Assembly (NCBI RefSeq): GCF_901827155.1 | Contig: NZ_LR594659.1 | Coordinates: 4,588,001 to 4,652,000, forward strand | DNA: 64,000 nt | Reading direction: 5' to 3' | DNA from: Variovorax sp. PBL-H6 | Lineage (GTDB): Bacteria; Pseudomonadota; Gammaproteobacteria; Burkholderiales; Burkholderiaceae_C | In this document: positions 21,940 through 30,782 of the stretch, one piece after another | Position numbering within the stretch: position 1 is the first letter of the stretch | How the letters are laid out: every line of letters starts with the position of its first letter | Notes under the pieces: generated by a model | What the model was told of the DNA's origin: nothing | Databases searched by the model: none | The model's input: only the letters and a program-made list of their open reading frames with translations | Program-made: the position numbers and the translations under genes

Positions 21940-24570
21940 TTACCAGTCCCCTGAAGGCGCAAGCGGCCCGACGTCGACATGAGCGTTGGGATAAGGATCG
22001 TAAGGGTCATGGTACGGCGGCGGAGAAGGAGACTCCGTCGGGCGGCCGTAGAACAATGGCGGTGGCGGCGGGAGGTGCGGGCTATCGACCTGCGCCTCCC
22101 TATATACCTGCAGGCCGAAAGCATTGAACGTGGTGACCATCCTGAGGCCGACGTCGAGATACTCGATCCGCATCCGGCTGCCGTCATCGTTGAAAACATC
22201 GGCAGTGGACTCATAGCCCCACGTGGTGAAATGCTGTTCGACCCTGCTCCACGGCTTCGTATTGTCCTGGTCGTAGTCGCAGCGTATGCGCGTCATGTTG
22301 TCCATGAAAACGGTGGCTTCATCCTCACGCCCCCAGGCGTCGAAATGGGACATCACGCGCGTCCAGTCTTGCGTGCCGTCCTGGTCATAGTCGTATCGGT
22401 CACGCGTCCCGTCGTCCATGGACATGTCGGCAAAGTCTTCGCGCCCCCTCGCGTCGAAATGCGACACAACCGCACTCCAACTCTGGCTGCCCACTTGATC
22501 GTAGTCGTGGCGCTCGCGGCTGCCGTTGTCCAGGTACAGATCGGCGTAGTCCTCGCGGCCCCAGGCATCGAAACGGGATTCGACCCGACTCCAGGCCTGT
22601 GAGCCGTCCTGGTCGTAGTCGTACCAGTTGCGGCTTCCGTCGTCGAGAGTGATGCTTGCCCAATCTTCGCGTCCCCACGCGTCGGTGCGGTTCTGCCAGA
22701 TACTGTCGCCACGCTCGTTGTTCTGGTCGTAGTCGGTCCAGTCACGGCTACCGTCATCCTGGGTCACATAGGTCCAGTCAAGACGGCCTTGGGCATCTGT
22801 GTGGGACTGTGAGATGCTGTCCGCGCGCGCGCCGGTCTGGTCATAGTCCGCCCAGTCGCAGCTGCCGTCATCCTGGGTGACATAGGTCCAGTCGAGAAGG
22901 CCCTGGCTATCCGTATGGGACTGCGAGATGCTGTCCGCGCGCACGCCGGTCTGGTCATAGTCCGTCCAGTCGCGGCTGCCATCGTCCTGGCTGACATAGG
23001 TCCAGTCCAGGCGGCCTTGGGCGTCCATGTGACTCTGTGAGATGCTGTCCGCGCGCGCGCCGGTCTGGTCATAGTCCGCCCAGTCCACGCTGCCGTCATC
23101 CAAAGTGGCGTAAGTCCAATCGGTACGGCCTTGAGCATCCATGTGCGTCTGCCATGTGCGGTCGCCGCGGACATTGGTCTGGTCGTAGTCGATCGAGTCC
23201 ACGCTGCCGTCATCCTGGGTCACGTAGGTCCAATCGGCGCGGCCTTGGGCGTCGAAGTGCGTCTGCGATGCGCGGTCAGCGCGGACGTTGGTTTGGTCGT
23301 AGTCAGTCGAGTCCACACTGTCGTCATCCTGGGTCACGTAGACCCAATCGGTGCGGCCTTGGGCGTCGACGTGCGTCTGCGATGTGCGGTCGCCGCGAAC
23401 ATTGGTCTGGTCGTAGTCGGTCGAGTCCACACTGCCATCGTCCTGGATCACGTAAGTCGAGTCGGTGCGGCCTTGGGCGTCAATGCACGTCTGCGATGTC
23501 CTGTCGCCGCGGGCGTTGGTTTGGTCGTAGTCGTAAACGATCCGGCTGCCGTCGTCGATGAAAGTAGTGGCGTAGTCCTCGCGACCCTGGGCGTCGAAGC
23601 GCGACTCGATGCGGCTCCAGAGTCGCGTGCCGTTCTGGTCGTAGTCGGTCGTGTCGCGGGTGCCGTCGTCGCGACGTACGTCGATCGAATCTATGCGGCC
23701 CTGAACGTCGTAGGTGGTGACGCGGGTGCCGTAGCCGGCATCGTTGTGCGCTCCATCGGTCTCGATGACCTGGATCAGGCGACCGGAGGAGTCATAGTCT
23801 CGGATGACCTCGTCGCTGGTGTAGTTGGCCACGTAGTTCGAGGGCAATGAGCCCTGCGCATGCTCGGCCACATAGCTTGCGAGCGCCGTGCCGGAATAGC
23901 CCATCGCCCTGCCGCTCAGCTCCGCGTCCATCAGGTTTGCGTAGATGGTACCTTCCTGTGTGCGCATGTGGTACTCGGTAGGTGTCATCTCGCCGGAATC
24001 GCGCAGCGAGCGCAACGTCTGCAGGTCGGCATACCAGCCGGCCGCTTCGGCCCTCATCATCAGTTCGACAGAAGCGGCCGCACGCCCTGCGCCCGTTAAC
24101 GCGGGGTGGTAGGTGGCGGGGCTGGTATCGCGAAGGCGGTAGGCTTCGTCGTACCAGTTCTGGCTGGCGTTGTGCTGGACCTCGTGGACCGTGAGGCCCA
24201 TGCGGGTGGATGCACCGATGGAGGTAGCCCAGGCCGCAGCTTGGATGACAACAGCGTGGCCATCGACTGTTGTGGTGCGGTTGACGAACCAGTCTTGATC
24301 GAGTTGGACGGCGAACTTGCCGCCACGGCGCACGAAAAGATCCGAGTCACGACCAGAGTCATACATCGCCGCGGCCCGGTTCTCCTCAAGTCTGGCGTGA
24401 CTGACCAGCTCAAATACAGCATCACCTCGACTGACCATTGCACTGACCTGTGCGTTGGCGTAAGTATCTCGGTTGAGTGCATTCACAAAGTTCTGTAGCG
24501 CCGTCAAATCCGCTCCCTCAGCAGACTTGATTCGATCGAAGATCAGGTCACTCGTGGTAAATGCGGTCAT
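21940..24570 (-). CDS. HEXXH repeat protein, putative type I secretion cargo
   Basis: This 876-residue protein has three parts. Residues 1-~280 include HEVQH (129-133), a zinc-peptidase HEXXH motif. It is followed 41 residues later by Glu175 in LMMRAEAAGWYADL, a plausible third ligand as in gluzincins. Residues 288-818 are fourteen tandem units of 38 residues, each with DAQGR, DDGS and DYDQ; they are Asp-rich and distantly reminiscent of YD/RHS repeats. The tail (819-876) is proline-rich (DSPHLPPPPPLF). There is no N-terminal signal peptide, as expected for type I export. A GGGAG eight bases before the ATG supports the start. Cargo status is inferred from the adjacent exporter genes; no RTX nonapeptides are present. 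Confidence 0.7.
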   Translation of the reverse strand: MTAFTTSDLIFDRIKSAEGADLTALQNFVNALNRDTYANAQVSAMVSRGDAVFELVSHARLEENRAAAMYDSGRDSDLFVRRGGKFAVQLDQDWFVNRTTTVDGHAVVIQAAAWATSIGASTRMGLTVHEVQHNASQNWYDEAYRLRDTSPATYHPALTGAGRAAASVELMMRAEAAGWYADLQTLRSLRDSGEMTPTEYHMRTQEGTIYANLMDAELSGRAMGYSGTALASYVAEHAQGSLPSNYVANYTSDEVIRDYDSSGRLIQVIETDGAHNDAGYGTRVTTYDVQGRIDSIDVRRDDGTRDTTDYDQNGTRLWSRIESRFDAQGREDYATTFIDDGSRIVYDYDQTNARGDRTSQTCIDAQGRTDSTYVIQDDGSVDSTDYDQTNVRGDRTSQTHVDAQGRTDWVYVTQDDDSVDSTDYDQTNVRADRASQTHFDAQGRADWTYVTQDDGSVDSIDYDQTNVRGDRTWQTHMDAQGRTDWTYATLDDGSVDWADYDQTGARADSISQSHMDAQGRLDWTYVSQDDGSRDWTDYDQTGVRADSISQSHTDSQGLLDWTYVTQDDGSCDWADYDQTGARADSISQSHTDAQGRLDWTYVTQDDGSRDWTDYDQNNERGDSIWQNRTDAWGREDWASITLDDGSRNWYDYDQDGSQAWSRVESRFDAWGREDYADLYLDNGSRERHDYDQVGSQSWSAVVSHFDARGREDFADMSMDDGTRDRYDYDQDGTQDWTRVMSHFDAWGREDEATVFMDNMTRIRCDYDQDNTKPWSRVEQHFTTWGYESTADVFNDDGSRMRIEYLDVGLRMVTTFNAFGLQVYREAQVDSPHLPPPPPLFYGRPTESPSPPPYHDPYDPYPNAHVDVGPLAPSGDW
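22117..23709 (-). repeat. Fourteen 114-bp coding tandem repeats
   Basis: Units of 114 bp encode 38 residues each; thirteen are exactly 38 and the last is 37. Copies 3-9 are the most alike, while the first two and last five have diverged, the pattern expected when unequal exchange homogenises the centre. Copy number may vary between strains. Confidence 0.9.
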
Positions 24571-25282
24571 CTTTGTACTCCCTAAGCATGAACAAATTGC
24601 CTATCGAAATGCTGTCTAAACAACCGCCGCGGCCGAGATGGAAGCTCACGCTCCCGCTGCTCTTGTGCGGCGCGCGAAACTCTGCGGTGTAGGGGCGTCC
24701 ATCATGTGGGCCGGTTGGCGGAACGCCCGGTGGCAATGTCCACTCTCGCAACTGCGCATGGACGTCCTGTGGCCGATACCTGAATGGCTTTCCCCAGTAC
24801 GCCTCCAGCAGGCGCGACGGATAACACATGATTCCGGGATCATCGCGGCTTTGCGCGTAGCCCAACTCGATCGTCATGCTCCAGGTGCCGGACTCCTTGT
24901 ATTCAAAGTAAGCCAAGCGTCCTTTCCAGAAGGTGCCTGTCAATGGCCCCTCCTTGACAAACGGTTCAACCAGAATTCGATCGCCCCGGCTGTTTGATGT
25001 TGGCTTCGAGACGATCAGCCTCGCACCCAATGTCTTCTCGATCGACTCTCTGTTGAGGATCAGCCCAGGCACCTCATGCAAGTGCCTGGCAGCATCGATC
25101 ATTTGCTGGAGTTCAAGAGGTAATTCAGTTGCGATGCTCCTGCCCTCGAAAGTCGCAGCTCCCGACGCCGGCGTTTCAACACCAGGCGGCCCGATTGCTT
25201 GACCCCAAGCGTCCGGAGCAAGCGCGGTTGCTCCTGCCGCAGCCAGCACACGCAGAATCCGCGATGGCCCGAGCCAGTTCAC
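24548..25282 (-). CDS. Unrecognised exported protein of the secretion locus
   Basis: With a GTG start at 25282 (AAGGGGG six bases upstream) this is 244 residues and begins with a clear signal peptide ending near DAWGQA (residue ~29). The in-frame ATG at 25357 would bury the signal behind a charged extension and is less likely. The mature part is mixed alpha/beta in character, with two cysteines (GIMCYPSRLL and GRGGCLDS). I recognise no family. It overlaps the start of the repeat-protein gene by 23 bases, so the two are probably made together. A periplasmic partner, chaperone or immunity protein is conceivable but unproven. Base composition is lower in GC than flanking core genes (33 of 60 in the row at 24961). 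Confidence 0.6.
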   Translation of the reverse strand: MNWLGPSRILRVLAAAGATALAPDAWGQAIGPPGVETPASGAATFEGRSIATELPLELQQMIDAARHLHEVPGLILNRESIEKTLGARLIVSKPTSNSRGDRILVEPFVKEGPLTGTFWKGRLAYFEYKESGTWSMTIELGYAQSRDDPGIMCYPSRLLEAYWGKPFRYRPQDVHAQLREWTLPPGVPPTGPHDGRPYTAEFRAPHKSSGSVSFHLGRGGCLDSISIGNLFMLREYKDDRIYHE

Positions 25283-25436
25283 CTCATGCCCCCTTGCCCG
25301 ACAAGATTGCTGCAACGCCCTCCGATCCCTGAGTCCATTTGATTCTTCCCCTGACATCGACAAAGTGGGCGATGCTCTCGCAATTCCTGCTCCGCGCATA
25401 GATGACAAATGTCCCTCCCAAACCCTCGTTGTCCTT

Positions 25437-26159
25437 CTATCTAAGCAAAGCAATGAGCTCTGTCCTCTTGCACACGCCCACGCGCGCATAAACCTTCGCC
25501 AGCTGATTGCGAACGCTCTTTTCGGTGATCCCCCCGATCGACTGCGCGATGCCCTTGTTGCTCTTGCCGGCGGCCAGTTGCCGCACGATTTCCTTTTGCC
25601 TCGGCGTCAATCCATCGAGCCCACTCGCCACTGCAGGCAGCGTCAGCGCGATGTGGGACAGCATCAGGTCATTGAGCACCGGCGCAATCAGCGTCAGCGC
25701 TTCGAGGTGCCAGTCGCCCAGCGGCTCCCTGACGCCAGCAAAGCCGAAATAGATTCCCGCATTGGCCTTGACGTTGAGCACACCGTGCCCCGCCACATTG
25801 CCGAAGCCGAAGCGCTCGATCTCGTCGAGCTCGAAGGCGCTTGCATGCTCGGATGGATTCTTCGGGTTGATGTGGAAGGGTTGCCGGCTCGAGAACCACC
25901 ACCTCAAGGACCCGCGCTGGTTCAGCTCGAAGGTGGTCGGAAGCTGACGCAGGTAAGCATCGTCGTGGCCTGTGGCAAGCATGTGCGTGACATTGAGTTG
26001 CCCCGCAACGAGCTCTCCGTGCCCGAGCACGACACCCTTGAACGGGAAGAACTTTCGCAGCGGCCCTTCGAGCCATGCAGTCAGGCTGTCGGCCGAAGCG
26101 AGCGGATGGGTCACGGCGGTGACCCAGGCTTTCAGATCATTCTTTGTGAGATGTTGCAT
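25437..26159 (-). CDS. LuxR-family transcriptional regulator
   Basis: This 240-residue protein has a C-terminal LuxR helix-turn-helix (LTPRQKEIVRQLAAGKSN then ITEKSVRNQLAKVYARVGV, about residues 178-235). The N-terminal ~165 residues look like a GAF/autoinducer-binding-like sensor but lack a motif I can name. The start at 26159 (MQHLTKNDLK) leaves 23 bp after the adaptor gene. A regulator of this sort inside a type I secretion operon is probably its local control. No luxI homologue is nearby. Confidence 0.8.
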   Translation of the reverse strand: MQHLTKNDLKAWVTAVTHPLASADSLTAWLEGPLRKFFPFKGVVLGHGELVAGQLNVTHMLATGHDDAYLRQLPTTFELNQRGSLRWWFSSRQPFHINPKNPSEHASAFELDEIERFGFGNVAGHGVLNVKANAGIYFGFAGVREPLGDWHLEALTLIAPVLNDLMLSHIALTLPAVASGLDGLTPRQKEIVRQLAAGKSNKGIAQSIGGITEKSVRNQLAKVYARVGVCKRTELIALLR

Positions 26160-26182
26160 CGATCGACTCCCTGTCTCCTGCC

Positions 26183-27556
26183 TCACCGTTCCCGCATGCT
26201 TCGCCGAATCCCATCGAGCACCGGATCGAACAGATAGCGCCACGCACTGCGCTCCCCCGTGGGAATGAACACCTCTGCCTGCATGCCGGGCGACAGCACC
26301 AGCGGCTGGCCCGCCAGCTTGCTGGCAGCCTGCAGCGCTTCCTGACTCACGGTGACATGCGCGACGTAGTAGGGCGCACCTGGGTTGGCCGAACGAGGAT
26401 CGGTCACCCGGTCGGCGCCCACATAGCTGAGCAGCCCCTCGACCTGCGGCGTGGCGCGGGCGCGGTACGCGGTGAGCATCACGTGCGCAACGCCCGTGTT
26501 GGCCTGCACACGCTGCACGTCACGGATATCGGCCGGCGCGATGCGCGCCTCGATGATCAGCTCCGAGCCGGTGGGCACGATGTCCATCACCGGCTCGCGC
26601 GGCCCGATGGCGGCGCCGACGGTGTGTGCCTTCAGGTCCACCACTTCTCCGGCGACCGGCGCCACGAGCCGCTGCCGCGTCTGTGCATCGAGCGCCGGGC
26701 GCAGCGCCTGTTCGATCTGCGCGAGTTGGGCGGTTACGTCTTTCAGCTCGTCGGCCGCGGCTCGCGCGAATTCCGTCTTCTGCGCCGAGAGCTTGAGACG
26801 GATGTCCGCCTCCTTCTGGCGCGCCTGTGCCATTTGGCCCTGGCTGGCCTGCACGCGGGCGCGGTAGTCGACCACGACGCGCTGCAGTTCGCTCAGTCTC
26901 GCGTCGCTGATGAATCCATCGGCCTTGAGCTTCTCGTTGGCGGCAAGGTCGCTCTGGGCGAGTTTCGAGGCCGACTCGGTCGTGGCGATCAGTTCGCCCT
27001 GGGTCGCGATCTCGCGCTGGATCTGCGACAGCTGCTCGCTCAGCCAACGCGCCTGCTCGGCCTGCTGGTGGGCACGGGCGACAAACAGTCCCTGCTCGCG
27101 CTGGGCGAGCACCGTCCACTGCGGCAGGTCGCCCATCTCGCCGCTTGCAGCGATGCGCTCGTCCAGAGCCTTGAGGTCCGGCGCGAACCGATTGCCGGCG
27201 GTCTCGGCTTCGAGCCGCTGCGCCTTCAGCATGCTCATCATCCACTGCTCGCGCAGCGCCTGTGCGCCAGCAGCCACGCGCTCATCGGCCAGGGTGATGA
27301 GCGGCTGGCCCTGCACGACCCGATCGCCGTCCTTCACGTGGATGGCGGCGACGATGCCGCCTTCGGCATGCTGCACAGTCTTGCGGTTGCCCACCGACTT
27401 GACCGTGCCCTCTGCGACCACAGCGGCGGCCAGTGGCGCCAGCGCCGCCCAGGCGCTCAGCGCAAGGATGCCGAGCAAGGTACCGCACAGGCCCGCGCGC
27501 AGGGCGCGGCGCATTTCCTGCTGCCAGGGTGGCGAAGGGGTGTGATCGGCGCTCAT
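26183..27556 (-). CDS. HlyD-family type I secretion membrane-fusion protein
   Basis: This 457-residue protein has a single N-terminal membrane anchor (about 19-45, LCGTLLGILALSAWAALAPL), a lipoyl-type half (KTVQHAEGGIVAAIHVKDGD), a long coiled-coil hairpin (about 130-300) and a beta-barrel end. This is the PrtE/HlyD layout. It links the ABC exporter to an outer-membrane TolC-type channel, which is not encoded in the window. It overlaps the ABC gene by four bases (ATGA). Confidence 0.9.
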   Translation of the reverse strand: MSADHTPSPPWQQEMRRALRAGLCGTLLGILALSAWAALAPLAAAVVAEGTVKSVGNRKTVQHAEGGIVAAIHVKDGDRVVQGQPLITLADERVAAGAQALREQWMMSMLKAQRLEAETAGNRFAPDLKALDERIAASGEMGDLPQWTVLAQREQGLFVARAHQQAEQARWLSEQLSQIQREIATQGELIATTESASKLAQSDLAANEKLKADGFISDARLSELQRVVVDYRARVQASQGQMAQARQKEADIRLKLSAQKTEFARAAADELKDVTAQLAQIEQALRPALDAQTRQRLVAPVAGEVVDLKAHTVGAAIGPREPVMDIVPTGSELIIEARIAPADIRDVQRVQANTGVAHVMLTAYRARATPQVEGLLSYVGADRVTDPRSANPGAPYYVAHVTVSQEALQAASKLAGQPLVLSPGMQAEVFIPTGERSAWRYLFDPVLDGIRRSMRER

Positions 27557-29403
27557 GTCCGGTCCCCCTGCTTCGCCAACATGGCCTGGTTGCGCTTGAT
27601 CATCCATTGCCGCACCTGCTCGCGCGGACCGAACTGCTCGACCGTACCCTGGCCCAGCATCAGCACATGGCTGGCCAGGCCGATCAGGTGTGGACGGTGG
27701 GTGATCACCACAACCGTGGTTCCCTGTCGGTGCAGACCGTGGAGGCAGCGCTCCAGGGCTGCCTCACCATCGGCGTCGAGATGACTGTTGGGTTCGTCGA
27801 GGATGACCAAGCTCGGCTCGCCGGAGCCCGGCGTGGCGTAGATTGCGCGGGCCAAGGCGATGCGCTGGCGCTGGCCGCCCGAGAGGGCCTGCGCCCCGGG
27901 ATCGTGGCCGAGAAGCGTGTCGTAACCCTTGAGTAGCGAAGTGATCAGCTCATGGGCTCCGGCGCGTTTCGCGGCCTTGATCACGGCCTCGCTTTGTTCG
28001 GGCGTGAGGGGCTTGGTCGGCTGCCACAGGCGAGCGATGTTGTGGGCCACGCTGCCGCTGTGCAATTGCACATCCTGTGGCAAGTAGCCGGTGGCCTGGC
28101 CGCGGGCCTGTGGGCTGTATTGATGCAGCGCGGCGCCATCGAGCGCCACCTCACCCTGGCTGGCTGCCTGCACGCCGGCCAATACGCGCGCCAGGGTGCT
28201 CTTGCCGCTGCCGCTGTCTCCCAGCACGGCGAGCAGCGCACCCGAAGGCAACTCGAAGTCGAGGTTGTGCAGGATGCTGGCCACATCGCACGAGGGCCTG
28301 ACGCCCAGATGCGCGATGCGCAGCTCGCCGCGGCTGGGCGGCAGGACGGTTTCCGGCAAGAGACTGGCGGCCCGACCCTGGGATGCCAAGCCATGGCGCA
28401 GCCGAGCCCATGCCTTTCGAGCTTCCAGTTGCTGCTTCCAGCTGCCGATCAGCACTTCCAGCGGCATCAAGCCCTTGCCGAGCAGGATGCTGCCCGCGAT
28501 CATCACGCCGCCAGTGGCCCGGTCGTGGAGCACCAGCCATGCACCGGTGGCAAGCATCGCCAACTGCAAGACCTGGCGCAGCAGCTTGCCCCAGCCCTTG
28601 AGGCTGTGGCCCGGAAGATCGGCGGCAAGCTGCGCGCTCGATGCGCGGTCCTTGATGGTGCCCAGCGCTGCGCCCACCTGGCCTTGTTGGCCATGCGCTT
28701 GCAGTACTTCGGCGAAGTCTGCGATCTCGCTGGTTCTGCGCTGCGCCTGCGTCCGGGCCTGCCCGGCCAAGTCCACGGCGCCTCGCAATCGCCATTCGGT
28801 GAGCCAGGCCAGCCCGATGAGCATCAGCGTTCCGGCCAGCGCCACGGCGCCCAGCAATGGATGGAAGGCGGCGATGACAAGCAGGTAGATCAGGCTCCAG
28901 GGCAGGTCGATCGCCGCAAGGAGCGCCGGGCCGCCGACGAATCCCCTCAGCGATGCGACGTCCCGCCACAGTTGCTCGGCCATCGCGCCCGCCTGCGAAG
29001 CAGGAACATGAAGCATCAACGGGATCAGCGCGCGCGTCAGCCGTGCTTCCAACCCCGCCGCGCATGCCGCATGCCAGCGCACGCGCGAGGTGTCGGTCAT
29101 CCACCATGCTGCCAGCGACAGCGCCGCGGCGGCCAGCAGCATGAGCAGGGTTTCGCTGCTTCGGCTGGTCAACACCCGGTCGTAGATCTGTAGCGTGATG
29201 AGGGTCGGGATCAGCAGCAGCAGGTGAACCACGGAGCTGGCAAGAAGCGCACCCGCGATGCCATGCGATACCGGCCAGGAAACGACGGGGTCGAACAGCG
29301 TTGACCGATCGGCCCTCACGTTGCGCTCTGGTTTTCGTGGCGGTGCGCCAATGCGGGGAACGGCAGCACGCACGGCGGCCCCCGCTTCATTTTTCTTGTC
29401 CAT
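27553..29403 (-). CDS. Type I secretion ABC permease/ATPase, PrtD type
   Basis: This 616-residue exporter has a membrane domain (about 40-330; LITLQIYDRVLTSRS is typical of PrtD/LapB) and an ATPase domain with Walker A GDSGSGKST near 392, signature LSGGQRQRIALARA near 504 and Walker B LVILDEPNSHLD near 530. There is no N-terminal C39 peptidase, so its cargo should carry an uncleaved C-terminal signal. The ATG at 29403 has GGGACGG just upstream. It is the first gene of the five-gene leftward locus. Confidence 0.9.
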   Translation of the reverse strand: MDKKNEAGAAVRAAVPRIGAPPRKPERNVRADRSTLFDPVVSWPVSHGIAGALLASSVVHLLLLIPTLITLQIYDRVLTSRSSETLLMLLAAAALSLAAWWMTDTSRVRWHAACAAGLEARLTRALIPLMLHVPASQAGAMAEQLWRDVASLRGFVGGPALLAAIDLPWSLIYLLVIAAFHPLLGAVALAGTLMLIGLAWLTEWRLRGAVDLAGQARTQAQRRTSEIADFAEVLQAHGQQGQVGAALGTIKDRASSAQLAADLPGHSLKGWGKLLRQVLQLAMLATGAWLVLHDRATGGVMIAGSILLGKGLMPLEVLIGSWKQQLEARKAWARLRHGLASQGRAASLLPETVLPPSRGELRIAHLGVRPSCDVASILHNLDFELPSGALLAVLGDSGSGKSTLARVLAGVQAASQGEVALDGAALHQYSPQARGQATGYLPQDVQLHSGSVAHNIARLWQPTKPLTPEQSEAVIKAAKRAGAHELITSLLKGYDTLLGHDPGAQALSGGQRQRIALARAIYATPGSGEPSLVILDEPNSHLDADGEAALERCLHGLHRQGTTVVVITHRPHLIGLASHVLMLGQGTVEQFGPREQVRQWMIKRNQAMLAKQGDRT

Positions 29404-29546
29404 TCCGTCCCTTGAATCTGCGTGCGACCACGCGGCCGCGCGTGATTCTGCGAGAAAAAAGGCCAGATGAACCTGATGAATTCTGACGTCTTGGAACAGA
29501 GGAGCCCGGACTTGCACCAAGGCTCGCCGATGCTGCGTGCCCAAGA

Positions 29547-29577
29547 AAAAAGCCCCGCCATCACTGGCGGGGCTTTT
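29547..29577 (-). terminator. Intrinsic terminator after dctP
   Basis: AAAGCCCCGCCA and TGGCGGGGCTTT pair around four bases. On the minus strand the stem is followed by a T run, 31 bases past the dctP stop. It insulates dctP from the secretion locus downstream. Confidence 0.85.
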
Positions 29578-29607
29578 CGCTTCAGGATCAGGAAACGGAT
29601 TACCCGA

Positions 29608-30687
29608 TCACAGCTTCTGCTGCTGCATGAATCGATCGAAGGTGCCTTCGGTAAAGCGGAACCAGGCGTTCTGGTCGGCCAGGAACTTGGCCCAGTCGCC
29701 GTAGATCTTCTTCCACTCCGGGTTGGTGTTGTTCAGCTCGGAGTAGATCTGCTGGGCCGACTTGAAGGCGGCGTTCATCACGTCGTGCGTGAAGGGCTTG
29801 AGCACCGTGCCCGAGCCGACCAGCTGCTTCAGTGCAATGGGATTGCGCGCGTCGTACTTCGCGGTCATCGTGATGTTGGCCTGCGCGGCCGCCGCTTCGA
29901 CGATGGCCTTGTACTCGGCCGAGAGGCCTTCCCAGGCCTTGGTGTTGATGTAGAAGTCCAGCTGCGGGCCGCCTTCCCACCACCCGGGGTAGTAGTAGAA
30001 CTTCGCGACCTTGTTGAAGCCCAGCTTCTGGTCGTCGTAAGGGCCGACCCATTCGAGCGCGTCCAGCGTGCCCTTCTCGAGCGCAGGGTACAGGTCGGCG
30101 CCGGGGATGGACTGCGGGATCATGCCGAAGGGCTCGAGCACCCTGCCCGCAAAGGGGTTGGTGCGGAACTTCAGGCCCTTCAGGTCGGCGACCGACTTGA
30201 TCTCCTTGCGGAACCAGCCGCCCATCTGCGCGCCCGTGTTGCCACCGGGCAGGTTGAAGATGTTGTACTTGGCGTAGAAGGCACGCATCAGCTTGAGGCC
30301 GTTGCCTTCGTACATCCAGGCGTTCATCTGTCGCGTGTTCATGCCGAAGGGCACCGCGCAGCCGAGGCAGAAGGTCGGGTCCTTGCCGTAGAAGTAGTAC
30401 GGCGCGGTATGCGCCATCTCGACCGAGGCGTTCTGCACACCATCCACCACGCCGAAAGCCGGCATGAGCTCGCCGCCCGCATGCACGGAGATCTGGAATT
30501 TGCCGCTGGTTGCGTCGCTCACCTGCTTGGCGAACACCTCGGCCGTTCCGTAGATTGTGTCCAGCGACTTGGGAAAGCTCGAGGCCAGGCGCCAGCGCAC
30601 CGCCGCCTGCGCGTGGACTGCGGGCGCGATGCCGGCAGCGAGGACGCCGGCGATGCCTGCGTTTTTGATAAGGGAACGACGATCCAT
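29608..30687 (-). CDS. dctP: TRAP transporter substrate-binding protein DctP
   Basis: This 359-residue periplasmic protein opens with a twin-arginine-like signal (MDRRSLIKNAGIAGVLAAG). VRWRLASSFPKSLDTIYG, RTNPFAGRVLEPFGM and GPYDDQKLGFNK place it in the mannitol/chloroaromatic-type DctP subgroup. The ligand is not evident. It is isolated from its presumed permeases dctQ-dctM, which lie across the secretion locus and point towards it. Confidence 0.88.
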   Translation of the reverse strand: MDRRSLIKNAGIAGVLAAGIAPAVHAQAAVRWRLASSFPKSLDTIYGTAEVFAKQVSDATSGKFQISVHAGGELMPAFGVVDGVQNASVEMAHTAPYYFYGKDPTFCLGCAVPFGMNTRQMNAWMYEGNGLKLMRAFYAKYNIFNLPGGNTGAQMGGWFRKEIKSVADLKGLKFRTNPFAGRVLEPFGMIPQSIPGADLYPALEKGTLDALEWVGPYDDQKLGFNKVAKFYYYPGWWEGGPQLDFYINTKAWEGLSAEYKAIVEAAAAQANITMTAKYDARNPIALKQLVGSGTVLKPFTHDVMNAAFKSAQQIYSELNNTNPEWKKIYGDWAKFLADQNAWFRFTEGTFDRFMQQQKL

Positions 30688-30711
30688 TTGAGGTTGACTC
30701 CGAGTACTTGG

Positions 30712-30742
30712 AAAAAACAAGAACGCGGCTCGTGGCCGCGTT
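30712..30742 (-). terminator. Terminator between dxs and dctP
   Basis: AACGCGGC and GCCGCGTT form an 8-bp stem with a 5-base loop. Reading leftward, a run of six T follows after four bases, 41 bases past the dxs stop. Confidence 0.65.
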
Positions 30743-30782
30743 GCCGACTTTGCTGTCGAGGCAGCAAGATTGTAAAAAGTGC

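Noticed and set aside
22117..23709. Possible CRISPR-like array
   Set aside because: Units are 114 bp, coding and contiguous with no spacers; there are no cas genes.
21940..24570. RTX calcium-binding nonapeptides in the repeat protein
   Set aside because: No GGxGxDxxx repeats are visible; the 38-residue unit is of another type.
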